A DNA stretch of 64,000 nt from Clostridia bacterium. GTDB taxonomy: Bacteria > Bacillota > Clostridia > Oscillospirales > Acutalibacteraceae. Position numbers and translations under genes: made by a program. The notes below the pieces were generated by a model, which did no database searches, had not been told where the DNA came from, and saw nothing but the letters and a program-made list of their open reading frames with translations. Location of the stretch: the NCBI GenBank assembly GCA_017399175.1, contig JAFQEE010000004.1, positions 1 to 64,000 of the forward strand, given 5' to 3'. Below, piece by piece: positions 1 through 7,102 of the stretch (positions are counted from its first letter, which is position 1; every line of letters starts with the position of its first letter).

Positions 1-43
1 ATCACTATTATACTTGGAGGTTAATCTTTTCTCTACTGCTTTT

Positions 44-80
44 CGTGGCTTGCCATTGCTCGCCACGTTTTATTTTTACT
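44..80 (+). terminator. Possible terminator of an off-window gene
   Basis: CGTGGC (44-49) pairs with GCCACG (62-67) and is followed by a T-rich stretch (68-77). It would end a plus-strand transcript entering from the left. The loop is large (12 nt), so support is moderate. Confidence 0.4.
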
Positions 81-92
81 AAAGCTTTTTTT

Positions 93-115
93 ATCCCCCG
101 GTAGAACCGGGGGAT
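93..115. repeat. GC-rich perfect hairpin
   Basis: A short palindrome (ATCCCCCGG, 5-nt loop, CCGGGGGAT) lies in otherwise AT-rich DNA. A T-run precedes it on the plus strand, so it does not make a canonical terminator on either strand. Its role is unknown. Confidence 0.35.
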
Positions 116-141
116 TATATCTTTGCTAAAGACCATATAAA

Positions 142-170
142 CAAAAAGCTCGGTTTTCCCGAGCTTTTTG
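142..170 (-). terminator. Bidirectional intrinsic terminator
   Basis: CAAAAAGCTCGG and CCGAGCTTTTTG form a perfect stem with a T-run on either strand. It sits 14 bp beyond the stop codon of the minus-strand double-HTH membrane regulator. Confidence 0.8.
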
Positions 171-183
171 TTCGTTTATGCAA

Positions 184-1446
184 TTAAGATATTAATGTAA
201 TTATATCTGAAATTAGAATTTCAAAAATACTTATAATGGGCAAAACTGTAAATGCAAGCCTTTCTTTTTTAGAATTACTTTCTTTAATAGAATATACCAA
301 CCAAACAATAACAATATCAACGGCACAAAACAAAAACTCTTTTACAAGTTCGAAGCTATTGTATACACCAAATATCACACGTTCAATAACACAATTAAGA
401 ATATAACCTGCTAAAACAGATACTGTTACAATTATTGCTATTTTTTTAAATGTATTTCTTCTTTTCTCAATATTATGTTCAATTGAATTGTTCATAAGTA
501 TGACCATTACTATGATTACAAAAACAAGCGAAACCAAAGAAAGTACCAAATTTGCACCTTGGCTTATCCAATATAACAATCCTGGAAGTTTTGTTGACGT
601 GTCATGTATGTAACCTGAACCTAATAGCAAAATAGTCACTGAAAGTGATGAAATAAATGATGTTGCTCCATTTGACACCACAGAATATAAAAACTTATGT
701 TTTTGAAAATCACCTATATATCCTGAGTGTTTTGTTAAATAATCTCCAAGAATAATACTACCAATAACAGCAACAATTAAATTCCAAGATATTGAAATAT
801 CACCCGTGTAATCTGAAATATCTAACAGCACATCCAAATCAAATAGTGTTCCTAATGTCACCAAAACGCTACCAATTACCATTGGCACACACGCAATAAA
901 ACCTATAACAAGTTGATAAATCACGGATACTTTTAAAAAATAGTATTTTGCTTCCTTTTGAGATTTAACAACCAGCCTTGCAAAATCATTTATAGACAAG
1001 CCATAAGCAACAGCTATTTTTTTTGCAATCTCACTAGGCACTAAACCTGAATCTTCTATCTCTTGCAGTTTGCTGTCATCAACACCAATTTTTTCGGCTA
1101 CATCTTTAAGATACAATCCGTTTTCTGCACGAAATTCAGCAAGCGTTTTTCCCACTCTTGCCCTTACCTGTCCAACGGAAATTTCATCAAGTATATCCTT
1201 TTCATTCTGTATATTAGTTGGTTGACTCTCTTCACCTTTACAAACACCGTTAATCAACTCTTCCGTTGAAATTTCAAAAACTTCAGCCAGTTTTATAAGC
1301 GTTTCCGTTTTGGGAATAGCTGTACCTGTTTCCCATTTTGAAACAGCTTTATTTGACACGCCAAGAATTGCACCCAACTCTTTTTGTGACAAGCCCTTTT
1401 GTGTTCTTAATTCATATATTCTATTGGACAATTCATAATTCGCCAT
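184..1446 (-). CDS. Membrane-anchored XRE-family regulator with two HTH domains
   Basis: A 420-residue protein. The first helix-turn-helix (about residues 5-60) is a typical XRE/Cro domain, with KGLSQKELG, SNKAVSKWETG and a following helix. A second, more divergent HTH (about 95-150) contains LKDVAEKIGV. The remaining ~230 residues form about seven hydrophobic segments, so the regulator is probably held in the membrane. The start at 1446 is chosen because GGAAGG lies just upstream and the XRE domain begins at once; the frame stays open for 41 more codons upstream but that part looks non-coding. Membrane-tethered XRE proteins are known in Firmicutes, usually without an assigned ligand. No partner gene is adjacent. 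The function (DNA-binding membrane sensor) is inferred from the architecture. Confidence 0.8.
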   Translation of the reverse strand: MANYELSNRIYELRTQKGLSQKELGAILGVSNKAVSKWETGTAIPKTETLIKLAEVFEISTEELINGVCKGEESQPTNIQNEKDILDEISVGQVRARVGKTLAEFRAENGLYLKDVAEKIGVDDSKLQEIEDSGLVPSEIAKKIAVAYGLSINDFARLVVKSQKEAKYYFLKVSVIYQLVIGFIACVPMVIGSVLVTLGTLFDLDVLLDISDYTGDISISWNLIVAVIGSIILGDYLTKHSGYIGDFQKHKFLYSVVSNGATSFISSLSVTILLLGSGYIHDTSTKLPGLLYWISQGANLVLSLVSLVFVIIVMVILMNNSIEHNIEKRRNTFKKIAIIVTVSVLAGYILNCVIERVIFGVYNSFELVKEFLFCAVDIVIVWLVYSIKESNSKKERLAFTVLPIISIFEILISDIITLIS

Positions 1447-1628
1447 AGGAACCTTCCTTTCATAAAAATTGTAACACACAGGTAATTTTATGGCAAGAAA
1501 TAAAAATCTAATATTGGTAGAATTTGAAGTAATATCAGTTTTATTGCTTACTTTAATACAAACAGACATGAATATCTCTTGCTTTACAAATTATAATTTA
1601 TCGCTCTCTTTTAATTGCGTTTTTCTTT

Positions 1629-1750
1629 GGCTCCCTCTGACGAGGGAGCTGTCTGCGAAGCAGACTGAGGGAGAGATTTAGTGTGCAGAAAAACCATCTC
1701 TCCCTCCGTCAAAATCAAAGATTTTGCCACCTCCCTCGTCAGAGGGAGGC
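1629..1750. repeat. CTCCCTC-type long inverted repeat (copy 1)
   Basis: The outer arms GGCTCCCTCTGACGAGGGAG and CTCCCTCGTCAGAGGGAG are complementary, with inner CTGCG/GCAGA-like hairpins. Related copies lie at 13332-13446, 40088-40191 and 45883-45996. No ORF is present, so this is a non-autonomous palindromic intergenic element. Confidence 0.75.
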
Positions 1751-1773
1751 GATATAATCGCGTCGCAGACGCT

Positions 1774-1807
1774 TAATTCCGAATTGCGAATTACGCATTA
1801 CGAATTA
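1774..1807. repeat. Solo copy of the AATTCG/ATTACG 34-bp repeat
   Basis: It contains CGAATTACGCATTACGAATT (1787-1806), identical to the right-hand terminal repeat at 41173-41192 beside the four-helix-bundle gene. It is the only copy in the window not paired around a gene. Confidence 0.8.
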
Positions 1808-1843
1808 TCCCTACAAACTCCAATTTGTCGAGCTATTTTGTTA

Positions 1844-1872
1844 TTGTCTATGCATTCTTTTTATGATATAAT
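1844..1872 (+). promoter_or_regulatory. Promoter of the pseudouridine synthase gene
   Basis: TTGTCT (1844-1849), 17-bp spacer, TATAAT (1867-1872), about 35 bp upstream of the ATG. Confidence 0.75.
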
Positions 1873-1907
1873 ACAACAGATATTTTACGAAAGGTGAAAT
1901 CTTAAAT

Positions 1908-2789
1908 ATGAACACAAAAAGACGAATAGATTTCACAATTGAAGAAAAGTACGACGGCAAAAGAGTTCTTGATTTTCTCAGAAATGAAGCAAAAGCGTCA
2001 GCACGACTTATTACAAAGTTAAAGCATGATGAAGACGGAATTATGCTTAACGGTGTACACACAAGAACTGTTGACCTTATGAAAAAAGGCGATATTTTGT
2101 CGATTACTCTGCCTATTGATACAGAGGAACAAACATCTGCTGTTGAGCCTTTACCTTATCCCTTAAAGGTTTTTTATGAAGACGAGGACTTGCTGATTGT
2201 GGACAAGCCTGCGGGACTTCCTTTGCATCCCTCACACAATCATCAGGGTGACACCCTTGCAAATGCAGTTGCCTATCACCTTGCGCAGCAAGGAAAATCG
2301 TCAATTTTCCGTTCAATCGGTCGTCTTGACCGAGGAACGTCGGGAATTGTTATCTGTGGTCTTAACAGATTTGTCACAGGTATTCTTAACGGTAAAATTT
2401 ACAAGGAATATATGGCTGTTTGTGACGGGATTTATGAGGGCGAAGGCATTATCGACCGTCCTATTTATCGTCCCGACCCGATAAAGACATATCGTACAGT
2501 TGACGAACGAGGCGAATTTGCAATTACTGAATGGAAAGCACTTTCACACCACGACGGCAAGACATTACTCCGAATTCACCTGCAGACAGGCAGAACACAT
2601 CAGATAAGAGTACATTTTTCATCCTTGGGTACACCACTTGTTGGTGATACAATGTATGGAACACCTCGTGACGATATTTCCCGTCAGGCTTTACATTGTT
2701 GTTATTGCAAATTCACTCACCCTGTTACAAAAGAAGTTATTGAAATTGAATCACCCTTACCGGAAGATATTGCACAATTTGTAAAATAA
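1908..2789 (+). CDS. RluA-family pseudouridine synthase
   Basis: A 293-residue protein with an N-terminal S4 RNA-binding segment (about 10-75) and an RluA/RluD-type catalytic domain. The signature GRLDRGTSG holds the catalytic Asp at residue 141 and is followed by the typical LQTGRTHQIRVHF motif. The family isomerises uridine to pseudouridine in large-subunit rRNA or tRNA. Firmicutes carry several RluA paralogues and the target cannot be read from sequence; RluD-like 23S specificity is possible because an S4 domain is present. It is monocistronic, with its own promoter and an AAAGGTG site upstream of the ATG. The usual His of the HRLD motif is Gly here, a small family variation. Confidence 0.92.
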   Translation: MNTKRRIDFTIEEKYDGKRVLDFLRNEAKASARLITKLKHDEDGIMLNGVHTRTVDLMKKGDILSITLPIDTEEQTSAVEPLPYPLKVFYEDEDLLIVDKPAGLPLHPSHNHQGDTLANAVAYHLAQQGKSSIFRSIGRLDRGTSGIVICGLNRFVTGILNGKIYKEYMAVCDGIYEGEGIIDRPIYRPDPIKTYRTVDERGEFAITEWKALSHHDGKTLLRIHLQTGRTHQIRVHFSSLGTPLVGDTMYGTPRDDISRQALHCCYCKFTHPVTKEVIEIESPLPEDIAQFVK

Positions 2790-2796
2790 GTTTCAC

Positions 2797-2825
2797 TTGC
2801 TTATTTGTAACAAATATGATAAAAT
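2797..2825 (+). promoter_or_regulatory. Promoter of the acyltransferase pair
   Basis: TTGCTT (2797-2802), 17-bp spacer, TAAAAT (2820-2825). A stem-loop follows in the leader (GTTACAG/CTGTAAC, about 2838-2858). The spacing is optimal and the -35 is imperfect. Confidence 0.6.
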
Positions 2826-2877
2826 AGTTACAAATCGGTTACAGATTTTTTCTGTAACTGACTTTAAGGGTGATTAA

Positions 2878-4161
2878 ATGAATGAGATTAAGGATTATGT
2901 TGTTTATCCTGACAACATAGAAATATATACTCCGCCTACAATGCCTGCAAAACAAGACAAGTTTTATAAAAACCTTGTTTATGTTGCATCCGCAGTTGTT
3001 TCAAAAGTCTGCATCCGTATGGGCAGTAAAATTGAAAAAATAAATATGGACGGCTTAAAACCGCCTTATATTGTTCTTTCAAACCATACACAGTTTGTTG
3101 ACTTTCTTGTAAGTTTCAGGGCATTACGAAAATACAATTTCAACAATATTGCCACTCTTGACGGCTTTGTGGGAATGGCTAAGATTATGGAAAAGCTTGG
3201 TTGTGCTTGTCATAGAAAATTCACAACTGATATAAGCCTTGTCCGTGCTGTTCATAAGGTGCTTCACGAATATGGTGACATTCTTTATATGTATCCTGAA
3301 GCAAGATATACAAATGTGGGAACAACTACACTTATTCCTGATGTTGTTGCCAAGCTTGTCAAGAAGAACAAGGTTCCGCTTGTTGTTATGATTCACCACG
3401 GAAGTTATCTTAACGCACCATTCTGGGATTTTCGTCAATACAGAAAAGTTCCGTTCCGCTCCACAATGAAGCAGGTTCTTACAGCAGAACAGGTTCAGGA
3501 AATGAGTGTTGAAGAAATCAACGAAGTAATTCATCGTGAAATGGCTTATGATGATTATAAGTGGCAGAAAGAAAATAATATTAAAATTACAGAAGATTTC
3601 CGTGCTGACGGTCTTAATAAAGTTCTTTACAAATGTCCTCACTGTATGGCAGAAGGACAAACTGTGGGCAAAGGAATTCATCTTACATGCGAAGCTTGCG
3701 GTAGGAAGTGGGAAATGACTGAACTGGGTGAAATGAAAGCTGTGACAGGTGAAACTGAATTTTCACACATTCCTGATTGGTATGAATGGGAAAGAGAATG
3801 TGTTCGCAAAGAGCTTCTTGACGGTACATACAAGTATGAAGACGATGTTCATATCCATTCATTACCCGGAATTGAATTCATTGACCTTGGTAAAGGCAAA
3901 GTTACACACGACCTTGAAAATGGTTTCATTGTGTCAGGTCACTATAATGGTCACGATTTCAGAGTTCAGCGTACAACAAAATCTCTTTATACTTTGCATA
4001 CAGAATTTTTATATAAAAAGCTTGGCAAATCAGATAACTTTGATGTTTCTGTCAAGGATGATTCATTCTATTGCATACCAACAAAGAAAGATGTTGTGCA
4101 AAAACTTATGTTTGCAACAGAAGAAGCGTATAAAATTTATAATGAAAACCCTTCAAAATAA
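2878..4161 (+). CDS. PlsC-like acyltransferase with C-terminal zinc ribbon (paralogue 1)
   Basis: A 427-residue protein. Residues about 55-235 carry the glycerophospholipid acyltransferase (LPLAT) motifs: NHTQFVD (NHX4D catalytic pair) and YPEARYT (the substrate-binding block, usually PEGTR). There is no clear membrane segment. A CPHC...CEAC zinc ribbon follows at about 248-275, then a ~140-residue C-terminal region of unknown function. LPLAT enzymes transfer acyl chains from acyl-ACP or acyl-CoA to glycerol-phosphate acceptors; the ribbon and C-terminal extension are not part of standard PlsC. The next gene, 5 bp downstream, is a full-length paralogue with the same architecture, so the two probably form an operon. 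The acyl acceptor is unknown. AAGGGTG lies upstream of the ATG. Confidence 0.8.
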   Translation: MNEIKDYVVYPDNIEIYTPPTMPAKQDKFYKNLVYVASAVVSKVCIRMGSKIEKINMDGLKPPYIVLSNHTQFVDFLVSFRALRKYNFNNIATLDGFVGMAKIMEKLGCACHRKFTTDISLVRAVHKVLHEYGDILYMYPEARYTNVGTTTLIPDVVAKLVKKNKVPLVVMIHHGSYLNAPFWDFRQYRKVPFRSTMKQVLTAEQVQEMSVEEINEVIHREMAYDDYKWQKENNIKITEDFRADGLNKVLYKCPHCMAEGQTVGKGIHLTCEACGRKWEMTELGEMKAVTGETEFSHIPDWYEWERECVRKELLDGTYKYEDDVHIHSLPGIEFIDLGKGKVTHDLENGFIVSGHYNGHDFRVQRTTKSLYTLHTEFLYKKLGKSDNFDVSVKDDSFYCIPTKKDVVQKLMFATEEAYKIYNENPSK

Positions 4162-4166
4162 AAGTT

Positions 4167-5447
4167 ATGACAAACAAGAAAAGCTATATGGAAGAAGTAT
4201 GCTATTCTGATAATGTCAAAAAATATGACTTATCAAAACCACCTATAAAACAGTCTAAAACAGCCTTACTGCTCACAAGATTGTTATCAAAAGCACTACT
4301 TCCTCTTTTAAGAAAAGGTCACAAACTCGAAAAAATTAATATGGACGGGCTAAAGCCACCGTATATTCTACTTTCTAATCATATGCAGTGGATGGATTTT
4401 GCTGTGCTCTTTGATGCTATATATCCTGAAAGATTCAATTTAGTCGCAGCAAATCATGTGTACTATAAAGATTATGCCCTATTAGAAAAATTGGGATGTA
4501 TGTGCACAAGAAAGTTCATAACTGATATAAGTCTTGTACGTAACTGTCATAGAGTTTTGCAAGAATATGGTGATATTTTTGCAATGTTTCCTGAGGCAAG
4601 ATATTCTCCCGACGGAACACAATCCGTTTTACCGCCTGCTATCGGAAAACTTGCGAAAAAGAATAAGGTTCCCGTGGTAATTTTGATTAATCACGGAAAC
4701 TTTTTAAATCAGCCATTTTGGTCACATTATAAATTCAGAAAAGTGCCTTTTTATGCAACTATAAAACAGGTACTTACTGCTGAAGATATTGAAAATATGA
4801 GTATTGACCGGATAAATCAGATTATCGAAAAAGAATTTCAGTATGATGATTACAAATGGCAAAAGGATAACAACATTCTGATTACTGAAAAATACCGTGC
4901 ACACGGTTTACATAAAATCCTGTACCAATGTCCACACTGTATGTCAGAGGGTACGACCACAAGCAATGGTATTTCTCTTACTTGTAATAGGTGTGGAAAA
5001 ACCTGGGAAATGACGGAATTGGGTGAACTTAAGGCACTCCAAGGTGAAACTGAATTTTCACATATTCCCGATTGGTATAAATGGCAAAGAGAAAATGTCA
5101 GGAAAGAGCTTCTTGACGGTACATATAAATATTCTGACGAGGTTCAGACCTATGGATTCCCTGGAGTTTATAAATATTTTAACCTTGGTAAAGCAACTGT
5201 CACCCACGACCTTGAAAACGGTTTTGTACTGACAGGAAATTACAATGGTCAGGATTATAGAATTCATAAGCCTGTATCATCACTATACAGTCTGCATATT
5301 GAGTACGAATTTGGTCATTTAAAAGGTATCGACTGCTTTGAATTGCCAACAAAAAATGACTCAATTTATTGTATTCCTACAAATGAATATATGGTTACAA
5401 AACTTGCTCTTGCAACGGAAGAAGCCTTTAAAATTGTAAATAAATAA
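4167..5447 (+). CDS. PlsC-like acyltransferase with C-terminal zinc ribbon (paralogue 2)
   Basis: A 426-residue tandem paralogue of the preceding gene, similar along its whole length. It keeps the NHMQWMD (NHX4D) and FPEARYS motifs of the LPLAT fold, the KKNKVPVVILINHG strand, the CPHC...CNRC zinc ribbon and the ETEFSHIPDWYKW C-terminal segment. The start is uncertain: 4167 lies 5 bp after the previous stop but has a weak ribosome site, and an in-frame ATG at 4188 is an alternative. Conservation of all catalytic blocks in both copies argues for two working enzymes, perhaps with different acyl or acceptor specificity. A terminator follows at 5455. Confidence 0.8.
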   Translation: MTNKKSYMEEVCYSDNVKKYDLSKPPIKQSKTALLLTRLLSKALLPLLRKGHKLEKINMDGLKPPYILLSNHMQWMDFAVLFDAIYPERFNLVAANHVYYKDYALLEKLGCMCTRKFITDISLVRNCHRVLQEYGDIFAMFPEARYSPDGTQSVLPPAIGKLAKKNKVPVVILINHGNFLNQPFWSHYKFRKVPFYATIKQVLTAEDIENMSIDRINQIIEKEFQYDDYKWQKDNNILITEKYRAHGLHKILYQCPHCMSEGTTTSNGISLTCNRCGKTWEMTELGELKALQGETEFSHIPDWYKWQRENVRKELLDGTYKYSDEVQTYGFPGVYKYFNLGKATVTHDLENGFVLTGNYNGQDYRIHKPVSSLYSLHIEYEFGHLKGIDCFELPTKNDSIYCIPTNEYMVTKLALATEEAFKIVNK

Positions 5448-5454
5448 AAGTAAA

Positions 5455-5474
5455 ACCCTACCGCTCGGTAGGGT
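5455..5474. terminator. Bidirectional terminator
   Basis: ACCCTACCG and CGGTAGGGT form a stem with T-rich flanks, between the convergent acyltransferase and permuted papain-like genes. Confidence 0.8.
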
Positions 5475-5480
5475 CAATTT

Positions 5481-6017
5481 TTATTTTCCGGTTGATTTTA
5501 CATATTTCTCAACAAAGCCCAGATGTGTGCCTACGAATATAAGTTTCAATTCTTTGTGCTTTGAAATATCTTTCGGGAAATATAAGGTGCTTCGTTTTTT
5601 TAGCTTCAGAACCTTACATTTTTGTAACACTTCTGCCACAAACTGTGAACAAAAATAGTGATTTTTTCGCTTTAAAGGTATTTTGAGAAAACACATTATC
5701 AAGCCAAGCGTTGAATATTTGAGCATGTTTTTTCTTGCCTTGTAATCATGTACCATTTTCTTGACTTTTTCATACACCTCGTCGGTTACAATAATCTCAT
5801 ACAAGGCACAAGGAAAAGAGGGTCTGCCGGGCTTTTCATACCGAGTAATGCTCTCCACAAGATAGCCTTTACTTACAAAGGTATAAAAGGTATCCATATC
5901 CTCCTCAAGTCCTACTGATGTGTGGGTGTACGGAAATCGTGTGCGTAAACGCAGTATTTTAGCATCAAATCCGGGATATTGTGTCATTAAAATATAAATT
6001 TTTCTGTATTTCATCAT
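5481..6017 (-). CDS. Permuted papain-like (YiiX/NlpC-P60 type) cysteine hydrolase
   Basis: A 178-residue cytosolic-looking protein without a signal peptide. Its motif order fits circularly permuted NlpC/P60-like enzymes: an early His (FPYTHTSVGL, about residue 32) and a later Cys at the start of a helix (YFCSQFVAEVL, about residue 122), reversed from ordinary NlpC/P60 order. The family includes amidases and acyltransferases acting on peptides or lipids; the substrate here cannot be told. GGGTAAAG precedes the ATG. It stands alone between convergent acyltransferase genes and rlmA. The assignment rests on motif order and spacing, so I am moderately sure. Confidence 0.6.
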   Translation of the reverse strand: MMKYRKIYILMTQYPGFDAKILRLRTRFPYTHTSVGLEEDMDTFYTFVSKGYLVESITRYEKPGRPSFPCALYEIIVTDEVYEKVKKMVHDYKARKNMLKYSTLGLIMCFLKIPLKRKNHYFCSQFVAEVLQKCKVLKLKKRSTLYFPKDISKHKELKLIFVGTHLGFVEKYVKSTGK

Positions 6018-6104
6018 CTTTACCCTATATATTTTTATTATACAAAATCAGTATATCAACAAATACGTCTGCGGTCAAGTGATAATATTTACCATTTTTT
6101 CAAA

Positions 6105-6911
6105 TCAATTCTTTTGATATATTAAAAAATCAAAATGAATTTCTGTTTTAAATCCGTTGTTTTTAAGAATTTTTTCTTCTGCACCCATTTCTGTTTTGAA
6201 ATAATACGGTGTCATTCTGAAAAGATTTACTCCCATTTCACCGTTAACTGTGATTTCATTTTTTACTGAAATTCTGTCAATGAACTGAAATCCGTCATAT
6301 TCCGTATGTTTTTCCTCATTCTCATATGTGTTTTCATACAGAATTTCTTTAAGTCCCATAAGGTGACTTTTACCGGGAACAGCATAAATCATATATCCGT
6401 CTTTTTTTAGAATTCTTGCCATTTCACTTTCCACCATAGGTGCGAAAATATTAAGAGCAAGGTCAAAACCTTCATCCAATAGGGGCATATTAAAGCAACT
6501 GCCAACAGCGTAGTTGCATTTTTTATACTTTCCTGCGGCATAGCGTACTGCTTCCTTTGAAATATCAAAGCCAAAAAGGTCATAATCGGAAGAAATACTT
6601 TCAAGTTTTCCGTCATAATAACCTTCACCGCAACCACAATCGGCTATTGTGATTTTTTGAGTGTCAGGAAATAATGAATTGATTATTCCACAAAGTTTAT
6701 CCGCAAAACAATCGTAATAACTGCTTTCAAGAAATGCCCTACGAGAAAGCACCATGTCCTTTGAGTCACCGGGATTGTCAGAGTGCTTCTTGTTGACGGG
6801 AAGAAGATTCACATATCCCTGCTTTGCAATATCAAAAGTGTGATTATTTTCGCAACAATATGATTTTCCCACAATATTCAATTTTGATTTGCAAATCGGA
6901 CAAATGAACAT
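6105..6911 (-). CDS. rlmA: 23S rRNA (guanine-N1)-methyltransferase RlmA family
   Basis: A 268-residue protein. The N-terminus is a four-Cys/His zinc-binding module (CPICKSKL...YCCENNHTFD) followed by the family block KQGYVNLLPV and DSKDMVLSRRAFL. A class I SAM-dependent methyltransferase domain follows (IADCGCGEGYYDGKL as the SAM loop, about residues 90-105). RlmA enzymes methylate N1 of G745 or G748 in helix 35 of 23S rRNA, and some variants affect macrolide or tylosin sensitivity. The domain order and length match the family. A repeat follows upstream, so it is probably monocistronic. Confidence 0.9.
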   Translation of the reverse strand: MFICPICKSKLNIVGKSYCCENNHTFDIAKQGYVNLLPVNKKHSDNPGDSKDMVLSRRAFLESSYYDCFADKLCGIINSLFPDTQKITIADCGCGEGYYDGKLESISSDYDLFGFDISKEAVRYAAGKYKKCNYAVGSCFNMPLLDEGFDLALNIFAPMVESEMARILKKDGYMIYAVPGKSHLMGLKEILYENTYENEEKHTEYDGFQFIDRISVKNEITVNGEMGVNLFRMTPYYFKTEMGAEEKILKNNGFKTEIHFDFLIYQKN

Positions 6912-6934
6912 AATAAGGCACCTTACTCTATAAT

Positions 6935-7020
6935 GTCATTCTGAGGAGTAACACGACGAAGAATCTCTGTTGGTTAATATGTTCACTTTAGAAAAGATTC
7001 TTCGCTTTGCTCAGAATGAC
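6935..7020. repeat. GTCATTCTGAG long inverted repeat (copy 1)
   Basis: An ~86-bp element with ends GTCATTCTGAG and CTCAGAATGAC and inner arms GAAGAATCT/AGATTCTTCG. A GCAGGCGTGGAAGCCTGC hairpin (7024-7041) and a GACGGGTATAACCCGCCC hairpin (about 7074-7092) follow. Other copies are at 11488, 30633, 33634 and 40208, with a half copy near 26926. Confidence 0.85.
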
Positions 7021-7102
7021 CTTGCAGGCGTGGAAGCCTGCCACTACGCGGTCACTTCGTTTAGAATGACAAGGACGGGTATAACCCGCCCAATTTTACT
7101 AA

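Larger units (their letters stand above)
1447..1843. other. Gene-free intergenic region with repeats
   Basis: About 400 bp separate the divergent genes. It holds a CTCCCTC-type long inverted repeat (1629-1750) and one copy (about 1774-1807) of the 34-bp AATTCG/ATTACG repeat that also flanks the four-helix-bundle gene near 41 kb. Short open frames here have no ribosome binding site or recognisable product. Confidence 0.6.

Noticed and set aside
1629..1750. CRISPR-like repeat array
   Set aside because: The repeats are one long inverted element without regular spacers, and no cas genes are in the window.
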